Source: Actinostola sp. cb2023 (taxonomy: Eukaryota > Cnidaria > Anthozoa > Actiniaria > Actinostolidae). From it: 64,000 bases of DNA. The notes below the pieces were generated by a model that was not told the DNA's origin, did no database searches, and saw only the letters and a list, made by a program, of their open reading frames with translations. The position numbers were made by a program, and so were the translations under genes. How positions within the stretch are numbered: the stretch's first letter is position 1; each line of letters starts with the position of its first letter. This document shows, in pieces, positions 12,930-25,678 of the stretch. The stretch covers positions 1-64,000 of the forward strand of contig JAUJYZ010001121.1 of the NCBI GenBank assembly GCA_033675265.1, in the 5' to 3' direction.

Positions 12930-13589
12930 TTAAGGCCTGGTTCAAGCCTTAAATAGCAGAAAAACGAAAAAAATTATAATGTCTAATCATTTAGACTAAA
13001 CATCACAAAACTTGGCACAGCTTGAGAGTTTTATATCCTCTACTCATTTAAGTGAATGAAATCCAAAACAGCGTATCACGTGGTTAACCACGTGACAAAG
13101 AATTTTGAAAACAAAATATAAAATGCGGTCGCCAGTTTAAGAGGAGAGTGAAAGCAAATAGTTGTGTATAATCACGTTTATGATCATCTATTAACCCTCG
13201 TTTAGAAAACCTGTCTTCCGCTTTTTGCAAGGAGAATATTTCGGAAAAGAGGTCACGTGACCATTTCATCAGATTATATTTCTGTAGTTTTTTCTTAAAC
13301 TATATATAATTTCGAGGTTTTCTAAACGCTATCTTGTTTAACTGGTTATCCTTAACGCTATTACGTAAAAGGTATTTCATTGTGAATTGAATTCGCGACC
13401 GCATTTAAGAAAAACTATATTTTCCTCCATAAGGTCACGTGACCACATGACGTCACAATTGTTAGATCCAAATTGTCTAAAATCTTGTATATAACCTTAT
13501 GCCTAAATATGAGTGCCTAAGTAAATTAGAGCAGCGAGTTATTACAAGAAATGTGATTTTCCAAGTTGCCTTTTTGAACCAGGCCTTAA
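12930..13589. mobile_element. Element D: TTAA-flanked MITE
   Basis: A 652 bp element (12934-13585) with terminal inverted repeats GGCCTGGTTCAA and TTGAACCAGGCC, bounded by TTAA at 12930-12933 and 13586-13589. It has no coding capacity. It sits exactly in the TTAA that borders element E, inside the polymerase gene. A piggyBac-like or Kolobok-like non-autonomous element is the likely class. Confidence 0.85.
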
Positions 13590-14599
13590 TAGTGCAGGAA
13601 TATGGTGCAGAATTGTTCAGTTTTTGGTTACAAGCATAAAAATTGGCACAACGATAGAAGACCACATGCTGACTAATTTCTGATGTAGCGCCACGCCCAA
13701 AAATCATTACTTCCAGTTTTACAGCAGTGGAATTAATTTTCTCTTAAAATTAGATAAAGAGTGTTGCATTAACAAGGATACTCCATAAAATGCAATATAT
13801 TTTATGAGTACCGTCCTCTCCACATGACCAGCTATAGTACCACGCCCTATTATCCATACTTCCAGTTTTATATGAATGGAATTGATCACAATAAATGTTA
13901 ATAAAAACAATTGTTTCCTTTCACACTTCCACCATCAATTAATGCTACCTGATCAAATGCTATATGCTCTTTCATTTCACATGTAGCGCCACACCCAAAA
14001 ACTGATACTGACAGTATAAATACATAGGAATATTTTATGTTCTTAAAATATAAAGATTATTAACCTTGTTTTTAAGCTGATGAGGTAGAATCGGACCGAA
14101 ATGATAAAATACCAGTCAATATGGCCACGCCCTTTCATCGCTACTTCCAGTAATACTATATGGTGGAGTTAATTATCTCACTGAAAATATATATTTTTTA
14201 ATTTTAAAATATAGCTACTATCATATGAACTTTGTGAAAATTTGTAGAACTTTAATATTACTATAATGTTCAATGATCGCAGGTGATGAAACGTGATGTG
14301 ATTTTTTTCTTGCACGTTTTTTTTAAGTATGACACGTGAAGCTCGTAATACCTAATTTATTCATGATTACACTACTGAAAAGCAATGATGTTGCATCATA
14401 ACATCTTTAGTATGGATTACTAGGCATAAAGCACGCGAAATTAGGCTTCTTCTTCATTGCAAGGACTGCGCCATCTACTGAAGTCAGAAACCTTTTAGCT
14501 GTACTGTAGGCACTGACGTGGTCACGTTTACCAACTGAATTGGGGCAGAAGAACTGTGGGTTGCAATGGGCACAGGAAAAGCTTTCCACCTTACTGCAT

Positions 14600-15715
14600 G
14601 CAGTTCATAAAGTTGTTAGAGCAATAGGCCCTAACAAAGCTGCGGCACTTCCTGCTTTCCATGCGGCCTTCACTGGCTGCGATCAAATATCATAATTCGC
14701 TGGAAAGGGGAAATGCTCTGCCTGGAAAACTTGGAAGTCATTCGAGGTAGTCACACCAGCATTGGAAGCCTTGAGTGAAAACCTATTACAACAACATGCC
14801 ATCCTGCAAGAGCGTTTTGTTTTACTACTATACTGCAAAACGAGTACTTGAAAGGAGATGTTCTCAAAAACGGCCGAGTCGATGGATACCACTGATTCCT
14901 CCGCCAATCAATTAGGCTATAGACCTTAAGCATAATGACGTAATAATGTGACTACAACTACCAGAATGCTTTGCGAATTTACCAGAATGCTTTGTAAATT
15001 ACGTAATTCAGTTTTAAATGCTTTCTTTATTTTTTTATAACACTCGGTTTTATTCGCTCGTGAGGTAATTCATTCAATGGTAAATTACGTTTAATTCAGT
15101 TGATAGCTGCCAAGTAATGCTTAATAAACACGGCTGTTCGACACTTTTTTTCAACGGCTTCAAAGTCAGTTTCTAAGATGAAATAATCCCCACTAGGAAT
15201 TGTTGAAAATGGAGAACATGCTTTGAATTATTACTAGTGACATTAAGGTCGATTCAAAACATCGAAAATAATAAAAGTCCACGGTGGACTTTTATTATTT
15301 CTCGCTTCTTCGTACCCAGGCTAACGCGGTCATATGGCTTGACACTGCCCCTTTAATAAACAGCTCACAATTCACTAAGACAAAGGGTACTAATTATCTC
15401 ACAAAAGAAGATGTGCAAAGCATTCTGGTAGTTGTAGTCATATTACGTCATTATGCATAATGTCTATTGCTGGGAGCAGTCGTTACAGCTACAACCCTCC
15501 CTACAACCCTCCCTATCTGAATGGGGATGGACAAAATCTGATGTAAATGATGAATGGAAGCCACTGTAGACAACCAAGCAGGAGATTTCTAAGGTGTGTA
15601 GAGCCACCTGATCAAGTGTGGATTTCAGCAAGACAAGGGATGCAAGGGTCGTTGCAAATGCATCCAAATGCAGCTCAGTTCAGTGCACAGCCAAGTGTAA
15701 GTGTGTAGGTTATTG
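14600..15715 (+). pseudogene. Decayed CXC-domain (tesmin/TSO1-like) transposon protein
   Basis: Plus-strand fragments read LPAFHAAFTGCDQIS and AGKGKCSAWKTW (about 14650-14730), then, beyond the inserted MITE, a WTTKQEISKVC stretch and a Cys-rich tail with KGCKGRCKC (about 15550-15680). This order matches a repetitive protein family of invertebrate genomes usually annotated as CXC-domain. Frames shift and stops interrupt, so it is a relic. The link between this family and element C's own mobility is an inference. Confidence 0.6.
14922..15466. mobile_element. MITE R inside element C
   Basis: About 545 bp with inverted ends sharing CATAATGACGTAATA and CTACCAGAATGCTTTGC (left 14922-14990, right 15410-15466). 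It separates two parts of the CXC-domain pseudogene, so it inserted after that gene was present. No clear target duplication could be fixed. Confidence 0.7.
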
Positions 15716-16442
15716 TGAACAGGATTGATTAACTTGATAAATTATTAAAAAGAGTAAGGATTTATTGATTCTTACAAATAAACTGCAATGATTTTCAAGG
15801 ATTTTTATCATCAAAGAGTCAGATCATACATACTCCAAACCTTATTTAACATAAAATTAATAAAATTATCTTTTCAGTGAGAAAATTAACTCCACCGTAT
15901 AGTATTACTGGAAGTAGCGATGAATGGGCGTGGCCATATCAGTGACTGGTATTTTATCATTTCGGTCCGATTCTACCTCATCAGCTTAAAAAACAAGGTT
16001 AATAATCTTTATATTTTAAGAACATAATCTTATTCCTATGATCGAATGAAAGAGCATATAACATTTGATCAGATAGAATTAATTGATGGTGGAAGTGTGA
16101 AAGGAAACAATTGTTTTTATTAATTTTTAGTGATCAATTCCATTCATATAAAACTGGAAGTATGGATAATAGGGCGTGGTACTATAGCTGGTCATGTGGA
16201 GAGGACGGTACTCATAAAATATATTGCATTTTATGGAGTATCCTTGTTAATGCAACACTCTTATCTAATTTTAAGAGAAAATTAATTCCACTGCTGTAAA
16301 ACTGGAAGTAATGATTTTTGGGCGTGGCGCTACATCAGAAATTAGTCAGCATGTGGTCTTCTATCGTTGTGCCAATTTTCATGCTTGTAACCAAAAACTG
16401 AACAATTCTGCACAATTTGTGCACCATATTCCTGCACTATAA

Positions 16443-17612
16443 GACCGAGTTTGTGAGTCCACCAGGCAGGTGTGCTACATGCCATCTCACCGATTTCCAC
16501 GAAACTTGGCACAGTGAAAGGGTTCATCCCAAAACTCAAATAGCCAAAAGGGCTTAGAATTTGGATATATTCCGGGGGGACTAGATCACCCCCCTGGTTT
16601 TGGGGCTAAAATCTCAAATTTTCACCCAGAAAAGGTAGAAAAGTACAAAGCTCTCCTGCTCACAAACGCCAGTGGATTTTATTGTCCCTTTGCAAGAGCA
16701 ATTGTACATCCTTCCTAAGTTCACAACAGAAAGTTGGAGTCATATGAATGATTTCTTGTCAATCAACCTAAGTTAATGATTAACGAGGTAATTTGCTAAT
16801 TTCAAAAATGCTAAAATTGAGAGTTTTTGAAGCCAAATATCTCCAATGCGCATCCTTACATTGAAAGGCTAATACTGTCACAGTAAAGAACAACCCTTGG
16901 GCTACAAAAATCAAGAAAAACATTTTTGGGCTCTGAAATATTTTTTGCACAAGCACCGTTCAAAGTAAGGATATGACAAAGGCGATTTTGACTTATGTGC
17001 TTCCTTCAACGAAGGCAAAACAAACGATTGTAGGTTTGCACACGTATTTACCTCATGCGATTCCTAAATATATAAATCGCTTAACTCTACTAAAGACTCA
17101 AGAGTCCAAGGATTTCAGAATTTGACGTAGAATCTGTGAGAAATCCGAAGTAAAACATTGTATGGAGCACTGAATAGCATCAAGAAAACGATCGATATTC
17201 CCAAGAGAACTCAAGCCAACACTACAAAACTAAGGAATACGACACAGTATACTCACATGATTCCTTGTTTCATTTATTTTGTTCTTGAGCTCGAAACCAT
17301 CGTTTGTTGACATATTGAATGTCGATCGAAGCGATTACATAAGTAACATTCCCGCGTTGTCTACACATCTGACTCCTGATTCAACAGGGCAATTTCGCTC
17401 TAAATAGTCTCTAGTATCCATTAGTTGACACGATTCCAATATATATCGGGGTAAAAGGAAACTGTTAATCTTCCTTCTTCAAGAACTATCGCTCAAACGT
17501 CACCCAAAATTAATTTTATCCTGCGAAGCAACAGGACATTTGGCGCCAAAATGTGAGCCTTCACTATCGTGGCCAGCGGATACACAGGAATCCCGGCTAA
17601 GGTTTTGTTTTT
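16443..17612 (+). repeat. Left TIR of element E
   Basis: Inverted copy of 24509-25678. It contains no coding exon; the short open frame near 16342-16539 is present only because its mirror happens to read open too. Confidence 0.9.
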
Positions 17613-18141
17613 TTAATCCAAATAAAATAATCAACATATTGAAATAAAAAAAAGTTATAGGGATGCATCACTAGTATCACAAAAACCGTAACCTAACCGA
17701 TAAAAAACGTGTGCAAAGTACATACGTTAGTGCCTTGATTAATATATAACTGAAGCAGATGCTCGTGGCTGAAATTGCACTAGTTCCGGGCCTAGCTAGT
17801 TGAATAATAACTAAATATTATAATAAATAATAAATTTCAAATTAACTAGCTGAATTTTTTAAGATCTAGAACAAGACTGTGAGACCATCAAACCTGGAGG
17901 TATGTGAGTATCCCCTGCGAGTTTATACTCCAGACTACAAAAGTAGTATTTTTGCAAGATAGAGAACGTACTAAAATGGTGGTGTACTTTTATAACTTGC
18001 ACTAGAAACCAATAAAGTAGAACCAAACTATTGATTTGATTTAGATACACTGTACTACACTAAAATAATATACAAAAACGTAAAGCGATACCTCCCCAGA
18101 TAGCTCACATGGCGTTACCCCCTATCCCCAAACTGATCAAT
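17613..18141. other. Spacer between left TIR of E and the 3' end of its gene
   Basis: AT-rich sequence that would hold the 3' untranslated region of the minus-strand gene. Nothing else is recognised. Confidence 0.5.
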
Positions 18142-20178
18142 CTACAGTTCAAGTTCTCTCCTAATTTGTTGTCTTGTCCTTATGCCTTTGGCTTCAGCGA
18201 TGAAGTCGTCGTCGTCATCATCATCTTTTGGCTGTACTGTTGTTGTCCGCAATAGACGACCACCTTTATTCAGGGCAGAGAGCCTACTGAAGTAACGTGC
18301 TATCTGATCTGAGGTCAACCACTCGGCTTTTGAAAATAGTTTTTCACCACTGCCATCTCGCATAGTCTTCATTCTTATTGTCACGTCAGCGGCATTGGCC
18401 TTGTTGCCGGTTTCTTCTCCAAGAAGAAAAACCTCTCGCAGATGTGATCGCACATTTTCACTGAAGTGGGTGGATTTTTTCCCCTTTCGCAGTGCCCAAC
18501 CTTCCTCTATCAAGGGCGTTTCCTCACTGGCTTCCGGTGTGGTGGTGGTTTCTGAAGTTGATGGAACACTTTGAATGTAGCCACCAGCTACGGATCTGCA
18601 AGTTTCCGCCCATTTGATTTTTATTTCATCATAGGGTGACTCGCGCTCCAGCTTCATTAGATGCTGACCAACATCCAGGTGCCTTTGCAGGTTGGAGAAA
18701 GACTGGTACACTTTGATGCACCCATCTTCAGAACATGCAAATTGCACCACATCTTCCTCGTCCTGGGTGGGTTCTGAGTGAGAAGAGGGTAATCGCGATG
18801 GCCCAGGCTGGTCAACAAGAGGTCTTGGGGGAGCTGGCATATTTGAAGAATATAACCCAGTTACAACACTTGGTGTACTGAAACTCTGCTCAACTACCAG
18901 GCTGGTTGGGCCCTGCGCAATTCCAAATCGTGCAAGTTGTGTGGCAGTGAAGAACTTCCCAGGACCAACATTATACGCTCGCCATGCTCTCACTCCATCC
19001 TCGAATAAAAAGTTATTGAGGGCTTGAACACCTGTCATAGTGTGTTTGAACATGGTTTGTGCTGTTGTCTGTACAGTGCACACTGCAGCGTAGCAACCTT
19101 TTACTCCACCATGTGATTCGATGGCAACTTTCATATCTGAGGCGCTTTTGATGTCGTGCCCTTCGTTTAAAAAACGCCTCATGTGACCCTTCAGGATAGC
19201 AATGCGACGATCGCATATGTCTTTTCCCGCTTGGGGCTCGCTGAAGTCGTATCTTTTAATCGTTATTCCAACGCGCTGTCCAATGCTGGGTAGAGACAAC
19301 AACAAGAAAGCATTGTGGTAACAACCAGCATTGTCAGATCTCAGAAAGGCTTCAGAGAGTTGGGGCTTCAGTGCTTTCATTGCTGCCAACGTGTTTTCTA
19401 TGATGGACGCCACCGCAAACCAGTTTTGCGTACATTCTTCAAACAAGTGAACGTAGGTTCTCGTCTAAAAAAATCACAGATAGTACGTTTTTGGAAATGT
19501 CTAGATATATCACTCATATAAAGAGATATAGCTGGTTAACCCAATTTTAGGCATGTATCGTACCATGTGTCTTACCGGCCATGTATTCAAGAATACGAAT
19601 GAGCACGGCAAATATATTTTAGCAAGGCACGCGCTGCATATTATGATTTGTTGGACCACGAAATAATCAATCATTTCCCGGCAGAATATAACTACATTGC
19701 GCAGTAAGTTGTATTCCTAAAACTGCGCGACTGCAAATGTTACAGGAACATACCTCAATTTCACTCTTGTCTTCAGCAGTTATTGCAACTAAAACATGCC
19801 AGGGCTTTCCCTTCTTTCCAAACCAGTCTCTCTGTGTCTCTCTCGGAAACTGGTTGGTAGGAATTTCATGGCCCAGTCCATGATCAGCAATACTTGGGTG
19901 GACGATAGCTTATCAATGATTTCTTTCTTTGGAGCATCTTGATGGACGGCACGTAATATGTGAGCTTTCCATGCCTCTATTTTAGGGATGGCACTTTCTA
20001 TCTCGTGCTGAAGTTCTTCGCATTTCTCGGGGTTTCTTTAATTACATAATAAAAGAGCTGGTTATTGATCTGTTCAAATAAATAACGTCTTTATGTATCA
20101 GTTGTCGCGGCTCGAAGACTACTAACACGGAAATCCTAAATGTCAAATTTAGACTGAAATAAAGCTGAAAATAAGTCG

Positions 20179-20543
20179 GTTGTGCCACAGGCAGCCCAAC
20201 CATTCCTTTTGAGGCTACTAAAATGATACTTATGCGTCTTTTTGATGTTTTTTTTTGTGGTAGAGCGCGAGCGCAATATATATAATACGTAGATATGTTG
20301 GGTTCCCTGTGTTGAAATATTTTTATTTCTATTTTTATTATTATTTTTATTGTAAAGCGCTATTGGATAAATTAGAAATAGCGCTATATAAATTGATTAT
20401 TATTATTATTATTATTATTGAGTACCGTATAATGTTGGGCTCCCTGTGTGCGTCTGTGCGCTCTACCACAGGAAACCCATAAAAAGACGCAAATATCATT
20501 TTAGTAGCCTCAAAAGGAATGGTTGGGCTGCCTGTGGTTGTGC
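20179..20543. mobile_element. MITE U, 7-bp target duplication
   Basis: A 351 bp foldback (20186-20536) with ends CACAGGCAGCCCAACC / GGTTGGGCTGCCTGTG and arms of about 100 bases. It is flanked by GTTGTGC on both sides (20179-20185 and 20537-20543). It lies in the fifth intron of the element E gene. Its tips match element H (CACAGGTAGCCCAAGC), which also has a 7-bp duplication. Confidence 0.88.
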
Positions 20544-22429
20544 ATCACAAAGCTTCGATCATAGCACTCAAACGTATCATCTGTTAGTCCGAATGTATAA
20601 GAACACATTATTACTCTGGTTGCGATTGGACCAGTTATAGATAGTGAAACTGTCTAATACGAATTTGTACCTTAGTTGTATATCAGATGAGGACGCGGAG
20701 ACCAGTTGTATATCGGCTACAGCATTTTTCAGGGCTTCACAACGATCACAGCTTATGTTGTGTTGATGAGAACAAGTCCCACGGTATTCAGGTTCTGTTC
20801 GACTACTCAGCGCGTACACACTACAGTGATCGGCACAGGGCGTTTCTCTTGCAGTGTGTATTCTAAAGTCTGTTTTTAGATACTGTTTACCGGCTTTTAG
20901 GGCGCTTTGTAAGTTCTTTGCCATATCATCTTCTAGTCCTATAAAACATAGTAGAAAATGAAATTGTTTAGAACAACATTTGACTCGCTCTATATTGTAG
21001 CAAACATACATTGGTACACTGTTTTCATAATAGCACAGTGTATTTGAGTCTTGTGCGAAACTGCTTCGTTTATCTAATCGCAAAATCAAAGTTTGTGGAA
21101 TTATGATAGATCTTGTTGTCTTGTTTCGCAGAAAAAATGTTAGCCAGGAATTGTTATACTATGATTAGCTTACCTAGTTGGCAGAGTTCATTGGTTGTTT
21201 CCTCCAGTGATGTAATTGCACACACTCCGTCTGTCTGCGTACTATCGAGACCTGCCAGCGATTTCTTTTGGGAAGCTGCGCATATCTACAACATGAAAAG
21301 AGAAAAACGAATAACTGATCAACGTTGACTAATAATATTGTCAAACGAGTCTACGTCTTTTAGCGTTCTATTTTAGCCTAAAAGAGTGCATGGCAACGTG
21401 TGGTTGCCTGAGGTTTCTCAGTGTAGAAAAATATAGTTTGGCATAAAATGTAGCATGTAATGTCAATTACGACAAGTATGTAAGTATAGACGATTAAAAT
21501 AGAGAATAGATAGAAATACCTTGATGATACTGAAGAGTGTAGTTCGGCCTAACGGTTCAAATCCTGTTTCATCACAGTAGCTGCAATACAGTTTGACAAG
21601 ACGCGCTGATATAACTGTGCGCACAACATTCGGGATTTCAACTCTCTTTCCATTCGTCAGCTTAAGTGTTTTTGTACCATAAGCCACATCTTGCAGGAAA
21701 GAAGGACTAGATATAAAGTCGAGAAAGTGGTCCACTTTCACTGGATCCAGTCGAGATCTGTGCAAAGTGGGTACATCAATGGGTTGACCAGGTTTCGTCT
21801 GGAACGCATGTTTTCTTGCTTCATCGATCCTCCATTTGGTAAGGCCCAGGGATAAGTTGAAGGAGCTCTGTCTTGGAATAGTCTCCAGCAAAAATGGATA
21901 GTATCTGTTGTCGCGTGTACCACGAGCTTGCTTCTTCGTACAAGACCACCAATCTAAACACGATGGTATCTTCACCTGTAGTGACAACATCTACTTTCTG
22001 CCTGCTGCCGAACTTGTCAAAGACCTGCCGTAGCAGCCAAGAAGAATTTCCAGGGGCTATAGCTTCCATAACAGTGTCAACAGCTTGCTCACCTTTCTTT
22101 CTGTAGTATCGCTGTGTAGATGATGAGATGGTCAGTACATCGGACTTGCATTGTGAACGCACAGGGCTCACTCTGCCATCAGAAGTTCTTCTCAAGAAGT
22201 TGTTTAGGTACTGGAGATTATACTCAATACGTGGCGTTGGCTGCCATTCTTGTGAGGTCTCGCCCTCGGGTATTGTTCCTTGCGACGATGACGAGAAGAC
22301 ATCTGAAGTGTGGTCGCTACCCTACAAATTACACAAAAAATGTCATGCATGATTAAAAATCAAAACTTTTGTTAACCTTATGTACACTATGATACAATAA
22401 TTGGTTTATTTATATATATTTCATCCCTC

Positions 22430-22910
22430 CCTCCCCAGGGGGGCCCTCCCTACTGGTCGCCCCCTCCACCTTTTTAGGGGTCCCTATATGTCAGGTAACG
22501 TAACGTTGTTTGATAACCACCACTGCCCCTATATGTCAAGGTAACGTAGTTTGATCACCACCCCTCCCCTCCCACTATTTGTCAGTTAGCGTAGCCGGTT
22601 TGATCACCACCATCTCCCCTCCCCATCGCCCCTATATGTTATCAGGTAACGTTTGATGACCACCCCTCCACACCCTATCGCCCCCATATGTTAGGTAACG
22701 TACTGTAGCTGGATGACCACTCCTCCCCTCCCCATCGCTCCCATATGTCAGGTAACGTAGTTTGATTATCACCCTCCCCATCACCCCTATATGTCAGGAA
22801 ATGTAGTTTGATGACCACCCCTCCCCTACCCATCGCCCCTATATGTCAGGAAATGTAGTTTGATGACCACCCCTCCCCTCCCCATCGCCCCTATGTGTCA
22901 GACGACCCTA
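22430..22910. repeat. Minisatellite in an intron of the E gene
   Basis: About eight degenerate copies of a roughly 60-bp unit containing CCCCTATATGTCAGGTAACG and GATGACCACCCCTCC. It lies within the second intron of the minus-strand gene (22322-23096). Confidence 0.85.
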
Positions 22911-24508
22911 TATATATCAGGTATAAACGCTACAACCCCAGCTAAATCAACTACTAAAATCAATGCCATTGAATCGCTATATTCGAAGGAAACTACGATC
23001 AAGGCCAAACTCATGCAACTATACATTTTAAATAAAAATACAGTGCTCCTCAAAGGTGTGTTTGTACAAAGAACAAGCAGTGAATAATCAGTTTACCTCG
23101 TAGAGTGATCCCTCTTGAAATAGCACTTGCACCGGCAGTGGCAAAGACTTTACGGACTCAAGTTCAGGATCATCATCACTGTGAAGCTCCACTGGGACCG
23201 GTTCTATTTGCTGACCTTCTTCAGCCTGGGTTGACTCCCCGAGTGTCGAAACATCTATTGATGCTTGTGTGCCTTCTATAGCAACCGAATGTTCTCCGCG
23301 GCAAACCCTACAGATACCTGGTGTGTATGACAAAACAAATGAAATCAATTTAGTGTGCTTATAGTATAAAATACTTCTACACTTTCATAGACTTTATAGT
23401 TTAAGCAGTTATTGTTTCATAAACTTTTGATTTTCGATGTCTATCAGTCAGTACGCTAACGTTCCACTAATGAAATATATTTTCTCTTCAACGTAATACA
23501 ACGAAATAAATAATTTAAACCTTTAACTGAAGACATGTGAAGAGAGTTTACCTGCACCAATGGCTACTAGGACGTTCCACTTTGTCTTGATTTCCTTTGC
23601 CATTTGTAGGTTCACCCCTCTATCTGGCTTCCTTTTACGAGTACCATGCAATGGATGGTAACATTTCTTGAGCGGTCTGTACATAACGCCCAACTCAGCA
23701 CGGTGTCTTGGACAAATCGTTAAACCTTGTCCATTTCCATTGAATAAACCCGCGCGTGCAAGAATGAGTTCTTTCTCCGACGAAACGCAGGTTTGAGTAA
23801 CTTTCAGTGTTCTTAGATGAGGCTTTACGTTGTTACCGCACGCGATCAATGGATAAAACTCCTTATGACCAGGATATCTTGACGAAACATCGCATTCAGT
23901 GTGACAGTATGAATAAAACGAACAAGAAAGCTGAGACATATCTGGACACGTTTCGTTCGTTGTAAGGACTGAACAAAATTGCGCCTTGATATATCGTAAT
24001 GAAATGTCGTAATACTTTTGGTACTGTATGTCCGTATAAGGAAAATCACACGAAAAAAATGTTGTGTGCAACATTTGTGCATGTAGCATGTACAAATAGT
24101 AGTTGCTGCTAATGAAAGACACGTAGCAAATAAACTATGCAAGATAACGAGGTGTAAATTCGTAATTGGAAACAAACAGCACAGCCAACTGATCTGCGTT
24201 AGCAGTAATGAATGTGGATATTTATTGTATTTCTCCTATAACTTTATTAATAATCAGTAAGGAACATACATCTGTACGTTTTTATCAGCACATATCACAT
24301 ATCATAATACATTTCTGGACAATCCGTTATGAATCCATGACTAATCATTTTTAGCCTTGCGTGACAACCTAAAATATCAATTTTCAATTAGTATTGTACA
24401 ATCACCGATGTCTTCTGTTTTGATTCCATTCACAAAAACGATAAACGATATAGCACAGAATCACATTTACTAACGTAAAATAAGCTGATTAAACTACCGT
24501 GCATACTA

Positions 24509-25678
24509 AACAAAACCTTAGCCGGGATCCCTGTGTATCCGCTGGCCACGATAGTGAAGGCTCACATTTTGGCACCAAATGTTCTGTGGCTTCGCAGGAT
24601 AAAATTCATTTTGGGTGACGTTTGAGCGATAGTTCTTGAAGAAGGGAGATTAACAGTTTCCTTTTACCCAGATATATATTGGAATCGTGTCAAATAATGG
24701 ATACTAGAGACTATTTAGAGCGAAATTGCCCTGTTGAATCAGGAGTCAGATGTGTAGACAACGCGGGAATGTTATTATGTAATCGCTTCGATCGACATTC
24801 AATATGTCAACAAACGATGGTTTCGAGCTCAAGAACAAAATAAATGAAACAAGGAATCATGTGAGTATACTGTGTCGTATTCCTTAGTTTTGTAGTGTTG
24901 GCTTGAGTTCTCTTGGGAATATCGATCGTTTTCTTGATGCTATTCAGTGCTAGCTCCATACAATGTTTTACTTCGGATTTCTCACAGATTCTACGTCAAA
25001 TTCTGAAATCCTTGGACTCTTGAGTCTTTAGTAGAGTTAAGCGATTTATATATTTAGGAATCGCATGAGGTAAATACGTGTGCAAACCTACAATCGTTTG
25101 TTTTGCCTTCGTTGAAGGAAGCACATAAGTCAAAATCGCCTTTGTCATATCCTTACTTTGAACGGTGCTTGTGCAAAAAATATTTCAGAGCCCAAAAATG
25201 TTTTTCTTGATTTTTGTAGCCCAAGGGTTGTTCTTTACTGTGACAGTATTAGCCTTTCAATGTAAGGATGCGCATTGGAGATATTTGGCTTCAAAAACTC
25301 TCAATTTTAGCATTTTTGAAATTAGCAAATTACCTCGTTAATCATTAACTTAGGTTGATTGACAAGAAATCATTCATATGACTCCAACTTTCTGTTGTGA
25401 ACTTAGGAAGGATGTACAATTGCTCTTGCAAAGGGACAATAAAATCCACTGGCGTTTGTGAGCAGGAGAGCTTTGTACTTTTCTACCTTTTCTGGGTGAA
25501 AATTTGAGATTTTAGCCCCAGAACCAAGGGGGTGATCTAGTCCCCCCGGAATATATCCAAATTCTAAGCCCTTTTGGCTATTTGAGTTTTGGGATGAACC
25601 CTTTCACTGTGCCAAGTTTCGTGGAAATCGGTGAGATGGCATGTAGCACACCTGCCTGGTGGACTCACAAACTCGGTC
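24509..25678 (-). repeat. Right TIR of element E
   Basis: Inverted copy of 16443-17612. It ends at the TTAA that rejoins the polymerase reading frame. Confidence 0.9.

Larger units (their letters stand above)
13587..16442. mobile_element. Element C: TAA-flanked transposon with ~590 bp TIRs
   Basis: The element spans 13590-16439 and starts TAGTGCAGGAATATGG and ends CCATATTCCTGCACTA. It is flanked by TAA (13587-13589 and 16440-16442), a PIF/Harbinger-like TWA duplication. Inverted arms run about 13590-14185 and 15875-16439. The interior holds remnants of one gene, itself interrupted by a smaller MITE. It lies between elements D and E. Confidence 0.82.
18142..24122 (-). pseudogene. Transposase-like gene of element E (seven exons, frameshifted)
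   Basis: Predicted minus-strand exons: 24122-23552, 23317-23097, 22321-21520, 21285-21174, 20938-20671, 20035-19754 and 19464-18142, all with GT-AG borders and compatible phases. The modules match element A in order: an SEKELILARAG segment, ICPRHR, CRVC, the helical region, CDRC, the core with MDWAMKF, SDNAGCYH and GKDICDR, and a C2H2 finger (CSEDGC...H...H). The tail is shorter, ends in an acidic run followed by basic residues, and lacks the SAP-like segment. One extra base near 21853 in exon 3 and another shift near 19845 in exon 6 break the frame. Most intron positions differ from element A. It is probably inactive unless the breaks are sequence errors. Confidence 0.72.
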
